DNA of 64,000 nt from Ascaphus truei (Eukaryota; Chordata; Amphibia; Anura; Ascaphidae). Position 1 is the stretch's first letter. Each line of letters begins with the position of its first letter. Shown here piece by piece: positions 1 through 12,000 of the stretch. The notes beneath the pieces were generated by a model that did not search any database, had not been told where the DNA came from, and saw nothing but the letters and a program-made list of their open reading frames with translations. The stretch lies in assembly GCA_036426205.1 (NCBI GenBank), contig CM071569.1, positions 284,312,908 to 284,376,907 on the forward strand. The letters run 5' to 3'. Position numbers and translations under genes: made by a program.

Positions 1-229
1 TCCCCGCAGATCCTCATCCGCTGAAACTCTCCCACCCCGACCAACCCCGCTCTTCTCAATGTGAAAACTTCATCTTTCTCTGTTCGTCCACGCTATCGGC
101 TACCTACGCGGCGCCTCTCGTCATCTTGATCCGCTTCCCCCCTCTGTCTTCAATCCCTCTGTATCCCCCTCGGTTTACAACACCTCCCTCTTTCAGCGTC
201 CAGCCCCCACTGACGGAGGGGAGTAGGGG

Positions 230-345
230 TTGCTCTCTCGTTTCTCTCTGTCACCCTCTCTCTCTCTGTCTCTCTCACCCTCTCTCTCTGTCACCCTCTC
301 TCTCTCTCTGTCACCCTCTCTCTCTCTGTCTCTCTCACCCTCACA
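230..345. repeat. CT-rich simple repeat
   Basis: Alternating runs of CTCTCTCT interrupted by GTCACC. It is low complexity, and the open frames across it only reflect absence of stops. Confidence 0.9.
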
Positions 346-1185
346 GAGGGGATTTAGCTACATTTGGCACGCTAGGAGCGTGAGGGACAGTCGGGACCAG
401 GACAGAGAGGGTGAGGGTAATGTCCAGGGAGTAGTGCTCCACTGGACTAGGCCAGATTTCCCCCCAGGTCCAAGATAGATCCCCCGACTCACTGCAGATT
501 GTGTATGCTGCAGGGAAAGGCCTTAGATAGGGACCCTTCCCCAGAAGTGTGTCAGTGAGAGACATCAGCAGCCGAACACCGCACATGAAAGTGAAGGGCG
601 GCCTGCAGCCTATGATCAGAATAAGGCCACATTATCAGAGACTATTTAAACGGAGACTATTAAGCTGGAGGCATCTGCCTATGGATCAACACAGCAGGGG
701 ATCTGGTAGATTGCGGTGCGGGACCACGTTGCGGATCCACAGAGTTCCTCACTTGTTGACCTGGTCTGGATTGAGACGAGGGAGGTATTATCCATGTGCA
801 CCAATGGCCCAACACACTGGGTAGCGGCTATCCCACACATGCTCTTTGGGGAGGGACTAGTTGTGGACACTATGGGGTTAAGTGCCCAGGCACTCCAGTA
901 TTTTGGGGGTTCCACATTGGAGGTGTTATTGTGTGGGTGCAGCCTTGCATGGCCGTGTTATTCTTGTCATGTACTATATGTGTCCAGTAAATACTGTTAG
1001 AATATACCTACGTATAATTACTGTGTATATTGGTTCCGGTGAGGGGCTCCTCCCACTACGCTGGGATCCCTCGCCGGTGGAGGCGCTGCACCAAGGCGAA
1101 CAAGTGATTCCCCAGGCTCCCAGTGGCGGAGGCTCAGACCTTCTGGTAGTCAAATAGGTGACAGCAGCACTGGTAGTTCCCTTAG
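346..1185. other. No gene seen; possible LTR-type remnant
   Basis: No exon or known protein was recognised. The plus-strand segment around 960-1100 has the look of a retroelement LTR end and leader (a CCAGTAAATACTG stretch, then GGTGGAGGCGCTGC at about 1075). GGAGGCGCTGC recurs on the minus strand beside the Ty3 element near 4130. I could not confirm LTR ends or a target duplication. Confidence 0.25.
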
Positions 1186-1434
1186 TTACGGGGACAGTGG
1201 GCTACTTACAGTGTCTTGAAGGATGGACATGCCCTCAGGATGGCAGTACGCAGAGGGGAGTGCCCCTGATTGACATCCCAGTGAATCTGCCTTGTTAAGT
1301 TCAGAGAAAGCTATGTTTCCCTCTACTACTGCAGCTGTGGAACACATAGCCCAAATTCCGGGACTGGGAATCTCTTCCCACTCTCCGTCGTCAAGAACGG
1401 GACTTAACACGGGTCTTCTCGACAGAGCGTCGGC

Positions 1435-1830
1435 TCCTATGTTCAGGGGGCACGCTTCAACTTTAAGGTGAAGTTGTAGTTGGACAGCGCGGCCAACCAA
1501 CTGTGACCAGTGGCATCCAATTTGACGGATGTCAGGAAGTAGGTAAGCGGATTGTTGTCCGTCCTTACCTCGAAGAGTACCCCATATAGGTACTTGTGTA
1601 ACTAGTCTACGACAGCCCACTTCAGGGCTAGAAACTCCAGTTTGAAGACCGGATAATTCTTTTCACTTAAGGTTAGACTGCGATTCACATAGACAACAGA
1701 CCGGAGTCCCATGGGGTTCCAGTCCATCGAAGCTTCGATCTATGTGCAACACGTATGGTTGATCCGGGTTGGCTTATGCCAACCCTGGGGCCTCTGTTAG
1801 CCTTTTCTTCAAGACCACGAAGGCCTCCGC
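1435..1830 (-). pseudogene. RNase H domain, Ty3/gypsy (multiply frameshifted)
   Basis: Pieces in two frames read ACAEAFVVLKKRLTEAPG, EFLALKWAV, TDNNPLTYFLTS and finally GADALSRRP, the usual landmarks of the Ty3/gypsy RNase H and the linker to integrase. In-frame stops and frame changes show decay. Integrase should follow below about 1430 but was not recognised. Confidence 0.8.
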
Positions 1831-1989
1831 ACAGGCAGAAGTCACGGCTTTCTGGCGGGAATCTTCAGGACAGAGCTTCAATAAATTGTTCAGAACTTTG
1901 GCAATTCAGAAGTACCCTTCTACGAATCTTCGGTAATAGCCGCAGAATCCGAGAAAGGACCAAAGCTCCATTACATTGTCAGGCCGAGG

Positions 1990-2792
1990 TCAGTTCACCA
2001 CTGCTTCCACCTTGGTAGGGTACGTTGCCACTCCGGCGGTGGAGACAACATGACCCACATATGTTACGGATGTCCGACAGAATTTGCACTCGTCTAAGGA
2101 CAACTTCAGACCTTCCTTCTGCAATCGGTCCAAGACCTTCAGGAGGCGCTCCTCGTGCTCTTCCAACGTCTGACTGAAGACGATAATATCATCCAGGTAG
2201 ACCAGACACTCTTTGGGGTTCATATCCCGATGGTTTTCTCCATCAACCGCTGGGATATGGCAGGGGCTCCGCAAATGCATTGAGGCATCCGGGTGAACTG
2301 GTAAAACCCTAACGGGCAGACAAATGTCATCTTCTCTTGATCATCGGGGCTTATAGGAACTTGATAGTATCCCGAACGCAGATCCAGTACACTGAACCAT
2401 TGGCTGCCTGACAGGACCCTGAGGATCTCCTCAATTCGGGGTAGTGTGTACTGGTCAGGAACTGTGCGATGGTTTAGGGTGCGATAGTCCACACATAGGA
2501 GCACAGACCCATTCTTATTCCGCACCACCATGATGGGAAAGGTGTAGGGGCTGCGAGACTCAATCACGATGCCAGCGGTCTTCATCTCTTTCAGGATATC
2601 CCTAACATCATCCACATCTCTGGGAGCTATACGTCTGGGCGGGGTGGAATAACTCAGCCTGATGGTGTGCTGTGCGCTTTTGCTGCAACCCACATCCATT
2701 TCACTGGTGGTGAATACTTCCTTGCATTCAGTCAACTTGTCCTCAAGCCGCTTCTTCCATTCTGGGGGCAAGGGCGATTCTTCCAAAGTCAA
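1990..2792 (-). pseudogene. Reverse transcriptase domain, Ty3/gypsy (frameshifted)
   Basis: The 5' open part (2792-2220) has the fingers and palm motifs SPYTFPIMVVRNKNGS, CVDYRTLN and FSVLDLRSGYYQVPI. The 3' part (2280-1990) is in a different frame and has the catalytic box as ECLVYLDDIIVFSQ, followed by the thumb-side motif FCRTSVTYVGHVVS. A frameshift near 2220-2280 separates them. The YLDD active site is intact as sequence, but the protein cannot be made. Confidence 0.93.
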
Positions 2793-3035
2793 AGGTTAAT
2801 TCAGATGAGGCTTCTCGCACGGAGGCAGTATTTACGTGAACCAAAGGTTCCACGAGTGACCGGGTATATTTAACAGGTATCCAGGTGCACAGGATGAGGC
2901 GACATATTTTGGATGGATACTACAAAGCGCCAGGGAAGCGTAGATTTCCACTCCTTCACTTCGGATACTAACTTCCATCCCCTTATCTGGTCATCTGCGG
3001 CCGTAGTTTCCAGGGAGAAGTACCAGTCTCTCTCA

Positions 3036-3776
3036 TCATAAGCAGGGTAGTTGAGCGTAGCTCTCACATGTTTTACTCCCCTTGGCGGAATCTCTGTCAA
3101 TCCCTTCTCGAGGTTGTAAATCTGTCCAAACCGTTCCTGCATAGAGATTCGGTAACACTTCCTTGAGGGCGGGATGGATCCAAAGAGAAGACAATTGTAG
3201 TTCTCCAGCTTCTTTAAGGAACGGCATGATCAAGAATCGCACCACATCCGCATTGGTTCCTAATATGATGGGGGAATTCGGATGCTCTCTTGGTTCAGGA
3301 CACACCAGCACTTCTACTTCTATGGGGTGGGTCCTATTTGTATTGAGTTGCGGTATGTCCATTCTCACTCGGATCACTCCGTCTATGGGATTGTCTTGAC
3401 TGCTGAGGCCCCACAACACCATCTTCTCCGCCGATTGCAGATGTTGGGGGTGAAGATCATAGAAGGACCGGTAGACTATCGTTACTTGTGAACCAGTGTC
3501 TAACAGGGCAGAGGCATAGATTCTCTCAATCAGGACCTGTACTATAGCCGTGGGACCCACTCTACTACAGGCCTCCCGTTCAGGACTCCCCGTAGGGGTG
3601 TTTTCTGTAGAGATGGACGGCCATTCTTCCAAGTGTGTGACGAATGGCTGGGCCAAAGGGGTGGGATTTGCCGACTGCTTGCAGTCCCTGGCTATGTGGC
3701 CTTCCTTATCAGAGGTATAGCAGCTTATACCTCTGGCCGCGCCTGAGCTGGATGCAGTGACTGGTTTCCAGGGCAT
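3036..3776 (-). pseudogene. Zinc knuckle plus aspartic protease, Ty3/gypsy
   Basis: The 246-codon open stretch carries a CCHC-spaced nucleic-acid-binding knuckle at residues 19-32 (CYTSDKEGHIARDC). The second cysteine of the CX2CX4HX4C pattern is replaced by serine, so zinc binding is probably lost. A retroviral-type aspartic protease follows, with ALLDTGSQV at residues 90-98 and the later PIILGTN motif of the flap and C-terminal part. The first Met is not a true start: the frame stays open upstream to about 3887. It is part of the dead Gag-Pol polyprotein. Confidence 0.85.
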
Positions 3777-3888
3777 CTTGGGGGTGGAGACAGGGGGCTC
3801 CTGAAGAAGGCTATCTTCGGAACCCTCCGTCTCGTTAAGAATTCTGGGACGGGGTCCCCTTTGGTTCTCCTTTGCGCAACTCCTTAGG

Positions 3889-4041
3889 CTACGGCCCCAA
3901 TGCCTGCACTGCTAGATCTAAAAGGCGGGCGTCGGTTAACCCCGGCAACGGGCCCAAGGTTGAGCACACATCATACGGGATCTTCCCGATGGCGACCACA
4001 TGGCGAGGAGGTGCCCTGCATTCCAGAGCCCACTCACGGAC
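3889..4041 (-). pseudogene. Gag fragment of the Ty3/gypsy element
   Basis: An open stretch of about 50 codons ends in a stop at 3889-3891 and contains VREWALEC near its start and DLAVQALGP near its end, the style of retrotransposon Gag. An in-frame stop lies just upstream. The zinc-knuckle reading frame continues in another frame, so one or more frameshifts separate them. I assign it to Gag by position and composition only. Confidence 0.5.
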
Positions 4042-4062
4042 CTACTGTTTGGACGGTAGGAA

Positions 4063-5490
4063 CATGATCCCTTACTTAATTAGGTTTTCTTTATTTTAGA
4101 TCGGGCACCCCAGGTCTGAATCCTCAGCAGCGCCTCCAAATGTAACAGGTATTCCCCCTACCCTGACGGAATCAGCCGCTACTACAGTACTGGTGCTACC
4201 TGTTGGATGTACAGAAGGTCTGGGCCTCCGCTCAGAGGGAGCCTTGGGTGAATGTGTGTTCTGTATATTTCTATATGATGCAACGCCTTCACCTATGAGG
4301 ATCCTGGGGAAATAGGATTGACTCCTCATAGGACTCGTATACCTAGGGTATACTCAAATAACACATTCACAATAAATAAAATATAACTCCTTTACTGTGG
4401 CCCCACAGAAAGCATAATATGACACAATACAACCAAGGCACAATATTATAATAGAAACAACAATAGTCCCGGGGTAGCTATCCCCAAATAGTACCAAGTG
4501 TGCTCGGGAACCTGTGACCCAGTGTTCTGCGATCAATCCATCCCAATGTGTGTGAGGGCAGCGCTACCCTCTCCCTGTCGGTGGCGCACTTTACCTTCCT
4601 AGCTTAAGGTCCTGCCAGGCCACACTTCCTGTAGGACCAAGCGTCGCAACCGTGTCCCACGTTGCAAGGTCTTTAACACAAGCTCCTCACAGCTTACGGT
4701 CCAGGTTATGTCTATCACGCAGGCCGCAATGGGAAGCCTCCCACTCCGGTCTGCTCCGAGGGTTCCGCTGCGCTCTCTCTCTAACAGGAGCTCCCTATCT
4801 TAAACAAAAGCCCTACACACATCATTTTGCTTACCTACTATAATAGGTAATATAGGCAGTAACATCCTGTTGCTATACAATTTGTGTTCGAGTAATTAAT
4901 CTGGCTTCCAACTCTCTGAGTTCAAGGAACAAAATCAATGAGAGTTGGGGGTTGTGAGCCAAGAGAACCGCATTTAAGTGAAAATTTAATGATTTTTATC
5001 AATGGGACCCCATTAAGCGAGACTGACTTAATACAGTGTTGGACTCAGGTATCCAGAGCCCTCGCGCACACAGACAGGATCAGCCATCCACTCAGTCACA
5101 CATATATACATAGAGGTAAAAATAACAACACAAAAGACACAGCGCACCAGAAGTCAATGGCAAGTAGTGTAATATAAAAAACACAGTCAAATATCATAGA
5201 CCAGGGGCAGGCAACCAGCGGCTCTTTCCGCACCTACTTACGCCATCTGCAAGTTGCCGACCTCCAGCTGCTGCCTCAATCCCTCATTATCCTGGCCATG
5301 GCTCCGGGGGGTTGGGGTCAGCAATGGTCGGGCCTCTTGTTGCCGCCGAACCTGGCGTCTCCCCAGCTGCTTGCTTGCCTCTCTCCTGTACTGTCCCACT
5401 GGCAGGATAGTGAGGGAGAGAGGCAGCAGCTGGGGGTCAGCAACCTGCAGAGATCAGTCCCCCCACCCCCCTGCCAGGACAGTGTGCAAT
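4063..5490. other. No gene seen
   Basis: This stretch follows the Ty3 element. A minus-strand LTR could run upward from 4142, but I found no second copy. 4350-5200 is AT-rich and unassigned. 5250-5480 is GC-rich with the inverted words CTGCCTC and GAGGCAG, without a protein signal. Confidence 0.4.
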
Positions 5491-5494
5491 GTAA

Positions 5495-5575
5495 GTGTAT
5501 GTGTTTGTGTGTGTATATATATATATATATATTTGGGGGGGGGTTGTGTAGGGTTTTTTGGGGGGGGAGGGTAGT
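5495..5575. repeat. GT/AT microsatellite followed by G-rich tract
   Basis: A (GT)n stretch passes into (AT)n, then into G runs at 5534-5572. Confidence 0.9.
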
Positions 5576-6000
5576 GTATGTATTGTGTATTTGTAAATGA
5601 CATTGTTTTGCACAGAAAAACAATGAAAAAAAACTAAATAAAAAGGGACTTATTGTGAAATGCAATTTATTCCCCCACATATTTTGTTGTATGTTATTGC
5701 CTAAACAGTACAGTATATACAGTATATGTGATTGTGGGGGTGTAATATTCATGTACGTGTTGCAGCCCTCGGAATATTTTGGAGGTTGCAGATCCCTGGC
5801 ATACTTTTTTTTTTTTTTTTAAAAGGAACGTAGGCTCCACGATGTCACAGCGAGAACCGGAAAGGTCCGTTGGTGTGATTCTGCTAGGACCCGGTGCACT
5901 AGGTCCCCAAACTCACAGCACTTGCATCAATGGAAGCCACACAGCCACACAGCTCAACAGCTGATCCACCGACTCACGTCTGCACGCGATGTCGCATGGA
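5576..6000. other. No gene seen
   Basis: AT-rich sequence with an oligo-T run at 5805-5820. No coding or structural signal was recognised. Confidence 0.4.
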
Positions 6001-6480
6001 TGCTCCTGCGTGGTGAAGTAATGGCATAAAGTGATGAAACCTCATCGCGTTTCGCACATACGTTCATCAGGGGGTAACCATATATACGTGGGGGTGGACA
6101 CATTTGCCGTTTCTCATCATATCTTTATTTCGAGGGGTATTTATATCATATGTACACATGTTGCAAATTCATTGCAATGGCTCAATATTCTCTCCATTTT
6201 CTTTCCCATCTATCGCATAATTATTCAATACATCGATTTTGTAATTTTCAATTCTTAATTTACCTTAAATCTGTATGTTCGTCATTTCAGTGCTTAATTT
6301 TCTCCAGTATATGATTGCACGGTCTGTGTATGCTGTTGCTTAGCAACAGTGGGTATATAAACTTGCGTTTCAGCTCAACCAATCAACCTGTGAAGTCGCG
6401 TCAGTGACGAAACGAGTAGGGTTACGTGCACTAACGCCCTCAACGACACGGGACGATCGCATCACGCTGATAAACATTGA
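6000..6480. repeat. Interspersed repeat with CGTTTCG/CGAAACG ends
   Basis: The left part contains CATCGCGTTTCGCACATACG and the right part GTCAGTGACGAAACGAGTAG, roughly complementary motifs facing each other about 360 bases apart. A similar GATGAAGTCAGTGCATCAGC stretch occurs at about 48389. This fits a non-autonomous inverted-repeat element. The family is not identified. Confidence 0.45.
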
Positions 6481-6524
6481 ATGACCGGTGGCTAATCTTA
6501 TTTTGGGAGACTGAACAAAATTGT

Positions 6525-6715
6525 ATGTATGTCTTTATTTATATAGCGTCATTAATGTACAAAGCGCTTCACAGCGGTAATACACGTGACAATCATATAA
6601 ATAGCAAATAATACAAATAACAGATCGTGGGAATAAGTGCTTGACATAAAAGTAACACTTAGGAAAAGGAGTCCCTGCTCCGAAGAGCTTACAATCTACT
6701 ATCAGGTCTATCCAT
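6525..6715 (+). repeat. Interspersed repeat, ATATAGCG-CAAAGCGCTT family
   Basis: It starts TTTATTTATATAGCGTCATT, continues through AAAGCGCTTCACAGC and TACACGTGACAATC, and ends near CCGAAGAGCTTACAATC. Related segments occur at 11830-11960, 14970-15020, 15885-15930, 21045-21085 and, reversed, 63835-63960. The recurrence shows a dispersed SINE- or LINE-tail-like family. Confidence 0.75.
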
Positions 6716-8560
6716 TGGCAGCTGGAGCGTTGGTGTGTCTGTTTGGATTCCCCTCATCCACTCCGTGAGCTGGGGGCGCTGCCCTTTAGAGTGGTTACTC
6801 TTCCATGCGCTAATTATTCCTTCCCGTGAGTGAAAGTCCATGTGGCATTTTATTTTAGTCAACCTTTCCTTTACGGAGTTACACTATGGAGCTTGACACA
6901 CACAGAATATGTGTATATACACAATAAACACACAGAAACTGACACATTGCATTCACATTCACCAACTAACATGGCTGTCGGTCTACCCAGTATATTTTTC
7001 AATCCCAGTCCTTCCGCACCTTGACTGCCATAGGGGATTTCCCAGGCAACCAGTCATTCGGAACTTATCTCCTACCAGAGTGACAGGTCTGCACCCATGT
7101 TTATCAGAGGTTCTTAAACCGTGGTCCTCAAGATTAATTTTGGCCAACTCACATCTACTTGATTAAATAAAGTTTTTTTACCATTGAATCCCCAACGCTT
7201 TCTGTAGAGATTGCGGGTACATCCATCATGTATTTCACTTAGAAATACTCTTCAGTATTCCATTTATAAAGCAGCAATCCACCATTAAAAAGGTGAAGAC
7301 ATTTAGTAATGCCACCCTCTTAAACGTGTAGTCGGTCAAAAAGACAACCTTTTGTGAACAATGCAACAATGGGGCTGGCTTCCTTAAACAAATCTAACTA
7401 AGAAGTTGAGGATTTGGTTTCAATAAAATCAATATTTATAAAGATCAGCTGGTAAGAAACTGCCACCATGGAAACCTAAAATGACCACTGGTGCTCACAC
7501 ACAAGATGGAATGCAGCTCCGAGGAGTGATCAAGAAGGTGCAGGAGAGAGCATATATCTTAGTGCTAGAAAAAAGGGTAATTCTCCAATACTGTACATTG
7601 GGGATCTCAGGGCAAATACAGAAAGGGAATAAAGCTGTAGCTGGGCCCACCACCTTTAGGGACTGCCCCCCCATGCTCATTTTGGCAGCCAGAACAATGT
7701 TTTGGCATTTCTAAAGGCCCCTCACTCTCCACACCCTCCCCCCCCCCCCCTACTTGTGGTGCAGGGGCCTTGGGTGGGCTTCCTCCTCCACTCTAAGTGG
7801 TCTTAACACAGAAGTTAGACCCCACCGGAAGTTGGGCCCAACTTCTGTAATCACTGCCTGGGTGGTCTCCCTCCACCCCCGCCGTATAATGCCCCACTCC
7901 ACATGAAGAGGCCCGGTGGGGGAGGTTTTTGGCTTCTCTCTTCCCCCCCCCTCCCCCCTACTTGCACTGTTCCTACCTCCACCCCTGCATAGGGCAATCC
8001 TACATATGAAATAAACCAAAATGCTCAGGTTGCACTGCAGATATGAGAATGGGTAGAATAGATGGGCGTATCTAGCTTTCATTTCCATGTTAGGTTTCCA
8101 AATAAGATCATATGTTGCTACAAACTAGGATGTGGTTGTAAAGAGCAAGATTCACACTTTATGCCTTAATATTCTGTGCAGGTGTGAGCTGATTAAATAA
8201 GGAGTATGGTAGAGATTTATTGAACCCGGAGGTGTTATATCGGGAGACATCTAGACAATTTCATGTTAAGCCTCATTCATGGAGTGAGAAACTGGATACA
8301 AATGCCATCCCAACTCCTCTGGTTAAACCCAATACAGAATGCCCAATAACAAAAATAAAACGTTTATTTGTTCTTCCCTCACAATTCAAAATAAATGATG
8401 CAAACAAATGATAAAACCATCTTGTTACAAAGGAACGCCAACTTATCCAGTTCTGCCAGAGGGGCCCGCCAGGCATCGCAAACGTCAGTAAAACGGTGAA
8501 ACAAAAAAGCAGAATGTAACTATCCTTAGACCTCCAACACACAACCTTTCATGTAGAACA
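6716..8560. other. No gene seen
   Basis: Unassigned sequence with C-runs at about 7738-7750 and 7943-7960. A TTTATT at 8363-8368, which is AATAAA on the minus strand, could be a distant TAF13 polyadenylation signal about 510 bases past its stop. This is weak because the repeat at 8561-8738 lies between. Confidence 0.35.
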
Positions 8561-8738
8561 GGGGTAGGCAACTCCAGTCCTCAACCAACAGTTTAGGTTT
8601 TAAGAATCTCTGCTTCAGCACAGGTGACTCAGTGGCACATCAAGAACAGAGTAACTGATTTAGCCACCTGTGCTGAAGCAGGGATATCCACAACACCTGA
8701 CCTGTTGGTGCCCCTCGAGGACTGGAGTTGGCCACTCC
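8561..8738. repeat. Long palindromic repeat (CAGCACAGGTGG family), copy 1
   Basis: The left arm reads GGCAACTCCAGTCCTC ... CTGCTTCAGCACAGGTG and the right arm is its reverse complement, CACCTGTGCTGAAGCAG ... GAGGACTGGAGTTGGCC. The whole unit can fold as one hairpin. Other copies are at 20211, 46687, 47696, 48209 and 61538. Confidence 0.9.
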
Positions 8739-8879
8739 TTATGTAGGAGATCTGCACTTAACCCCCGTCCCTGACAGAGCGGTCATTCTTCCTGGTAGTG
8801 ACAGGGGTTGAAACCCACTGCGCGAAGTGGAAAGACAACAGCACATACTCTGGGCTGTCCCGCACCCAACGCACAGTCC

Positions 8880-9050
8880 TCAGGATCCATAGTTTGCTTC
8901 ATCAAAGGCTTTCCTGGCACGCTTCAGCTCCTCGTTCATAGTCAGAAGGTCCTTCACTCTGGCAAACTTGCGGGGGTCCTTCCGTATCAAGAAGACAATG
9001 TCTTCCACCTGCACCCGGCCCTGGCGCCCAATAGACATCGCCTTGTGAGT
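8880..9050 (-). CDS. TAF13: TAF13 last coding exon
   Basis: Acceptor TTTCCTATAG precedes THKAMSIG at the 9050 end, and the stop TGA is at 8882-8880. The exon encodes the rest of the histone fold and the C-terminal NEELKRARKAFDEANYGS. It starts in phase 0, matching the preceding exon, which ends on a complete ATG codon. Confidence 0.97.
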   Translation of the reverse strand, partial: THKAMSIGRQGRVQVEDIVFLIRKDPRKFARVKDLLTMNEELKRARKAFDEANYGS

Positions 9051-12000
9051 CTATAGGAAAGAGAAGACGTGTTCATTTATGTGATGTGTGCCTCACACCT
9101 CGCTAATGTTATGAACGGCACAAAAGAAAAAAATCCTAGAGAAGATATTACAAAATAACGTTCAGTAATGCGCGCTGGTCGTTTAGAACACGCCAACGCC
9201 ATTTACTGAACGGAGTTAAATCACGTTACTGAGCAACACGCATACTAGAGTGATTAAGTAAAATGACTCCATATATAAAAAAGGTGCAAACTGCTAACTT
9301 ACTGTAACGATATATAAAAATACAACTTATCCATGAAAATAAATTGTACACTTTTCTTTAAAACCGCGATCCTCCCCCAAAATAAGCCAAACTCATAACA
9401 TGACAGATCAGCACAACATCAACTTTTCATTTGGTCAAAGGCCGAGTTTTTGTGCCGGGTTTTCACCAGTTCAATATTACACGGGCATCAGCTGTAACCA
9501 TGACAACATCTTGTATTAATGTGTGAATGGCAGTGGCCATTGTAAACTCCCAGGGAGGCCATTTCCCAGCAACTCCCAGCTCCAGAACGGAAACTGAATT
9601 TAAAGAAGAGCAAGGTTGCTAAAAACAGCAGCAAAAGGTAACATTTTATGTTAGTGTGTTTTGCCGCTTTAAATACAGGGGGCGCTGCGTACCTCTTAGG
9701 TAGACATTTTAGAAAAAAAGTATTTTTTTTTTTTTTTTTACAAAAGTCCACACTAGAGCCCACTGATCTAACCCTTCTCAGGTACCAATCAACTAGCATA
9801 GTATATATTTTATCCCAGATGTGCACCGTACTGTAGGCCAGGGGTGCGAAACTTTTCAGTTTGTGCCCCCAGTTTGCGCTCACCCTTGCCTGCACCCCCC
9901 CGTCCCCCCGCTTGCCTGCCCTCCGGCTCCACGTGTCATGTGACGCGTTGCCATTTGACACCGTGTTGTCATGGCGACGCGTCACCAAAGAGCCGGCTGA
10001 GCAGGCAAGGGAAGTTGCAGAGGCCTCACGCCTCCACCGGTGTTTAATTTACATGCCCAAGGGAAGAGCGCTTGGCCTCTGCAACCGCCGCGCACCCCCC
10101 CTCCCCAGGAAAATCCTGCGCCCCCCCCGTCTGCACATCCCTGTTATTGGCAAACAATTAGCGAGGGTTTTAACTTTAACCTGGCTTATCTCAGGTACCA
10201 CACAAGCCTCCAATTGTGTTAGGTTTTTAACATCCTGCAATGGACACATCATAAAGTTTTGGTAACCGTTCTGGTCCTGGAAGAGTGACCTTGCACTGCA
10301 GGTGGAGACTGTTTCTCTATAGATGTAACATAATCATTCAAAAACCTCACAGGTTTCTGTTCCAAATCTCTCCCCTGTCCCCTCATCAGAAAAGACGACC
10401 TGTGAGGTCTTATAAACCCGTGCAACGGTCATTTTATCTGGAAAACCTCCCCACCAAAACGATATCACATCAATTGGCCAGAGAGTGACAGCTGTCTCGC
10501 TGGCTCCTCGGCACTGAACAAGTTACAGGAGATGGGTTCTTCCTGTGTACAGGCTTTATATAGCTAAACTAAGAACAAACACCGAATTCAAAGATTAAAA
10601 ATCAGCTAAAGAACCATCTGGGAAACCCCATGATACCCTGGCCTGCGACTTTCCCAGGCTCTGCAGGCGGCTTTCCCAGGGTCTGCAGGCGGCTTTCCCA
10701 GGGTCTGCAGGCGGCTTTCCCAGGGTCTGCAGGCGGCTGCAGGCGGCTGGTACGGTTCATGGAAAGCATTAGATAAAGTACAATGATTAGCGCAGAAGCC
10801 CGTTTGTTAAACCAGCATGTACCCCGTGTTACATATGAAATAGGGCCAAAAAGTGAACTTAGACGTACGCACATATACACAATCCCCGCTTAAAAAAGGT
10901 GCACTACAACGTAGCACAATATATTGTGAGACATGCAACACCTTCTCTAGCACATAACTAATATTTAATAATGTGTTTAAGAGCCTGCCACACAGGCCAA
11001 TGCACAGTACTACTAGCTTTTATTAGCTTCCCGTGAATTACTCAGGAAATCATGCTGTCGTCATCAAGACTTTAATAGAAAATGGGGGTTTTTGTTGGCA
11101 AGAAAACTATGGGAGCATGTCACAATGAAGGATGATCAGGGTTAAGAAGTTTAGTTGTGAGCCGAATAATTTCATCTTTGCAATGTTTATTTTGCAACAT
11201 TTAATTTTCGGGCAAAAATAAATAAATAAAAAACTAACACCACGACTTTTACACCCAGCCGCTCCCCTATAAACAGAAGGCGGAAAGATCATGGCATGTG
11301 TTGGGTTAGGTTTCCAATGCGGTGACTTCCGTGCTGAAAGGGACACCCCATGGTGATACGAGACCGTTTGCTGCGTTTACTCACCATCTCCGTTACGAAT
11401 TCTATGACGAGGTCTTCCAGGATATCCACCGACTCAGTGTAAGGGTTCTGATCGTCTCCAAACCCGTACATCATGCACCTCACTGACGGGGCAAGAGGAG
11501 ATGATTATTATTAGTGTGCGCTTGTGTTGTGCCAAAATCCAATTCGGCGACTACAATGTACAAGCAGTACCGTTCATTTACATATTACAACGTATATGTC
11601 AGACACCAAAAAATGGTCTGCACTGCGCAGTGGGACATTGGCCTCTTTCTGCACGATCGGCCAGCAACGAGTTTGCCAAAAAAGGGCAAAGACAAGAAGT
11701 TATCACACAGGGACACAACATGTATAGAGGAGTCATGTGATAAGACAACAGAAATACACCTAATTAAATGTCCGCCGGACAGAACAAGTGCGGACACGCT
11801 GGTGGCCTTTGTGACATTGTGTGGGCCATATGTATATCTTTATGTAGCGCCGTCCAGGTACATAGCGGGTCACAGCAGTGATACACGTGACAATCTTATA
11901 ACACAGTGGGAAGAAGCGCTTCAGACATAAAACATTAGGAAAAAGTGTTGAACATCAGCCAGCGGAACTGCCCATATGCTGTGGGAAAGAGGTGTGTTTT

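Larger units (their letters stand above)
1186..4062 (-). mobile_element. Degenerate Ty3/gypsy-type LTR retrotransposon
   Basis: Reading down the minus strand, the order is a Gag fragment, zinc knuckle, aspartic protease, reverse transcriptase and RNase H, which is the Ty3/gypsy Gag-Pol order. Each part lies in a different or broken frame, so the copy is dead. No integrase domain was found below 1186. Upstream, a Gag-like segment is preceded by a stop and then AT-rich sequence. An LTR end may lie near 4142, where the minus strand reads CCTGTTACA and then TTTGGAGGCGCTGC, but paired LTRs were not found. Confidence 0.85.

Noticed and set aside
4142..4865. Full 5' LTR of the Ty3 element
   Set aside because: A TG...CA span can be drawn (minus strand TGTTACTGCC to CCTGTTACA), but there is no second LTR and no clear primer site to confirm it.
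7495..8088. Small frames in the 7.5-8.1 kb region
   Set aside because: No homology recognised and no splice signals; composition like the surrounding non-coding sequence.
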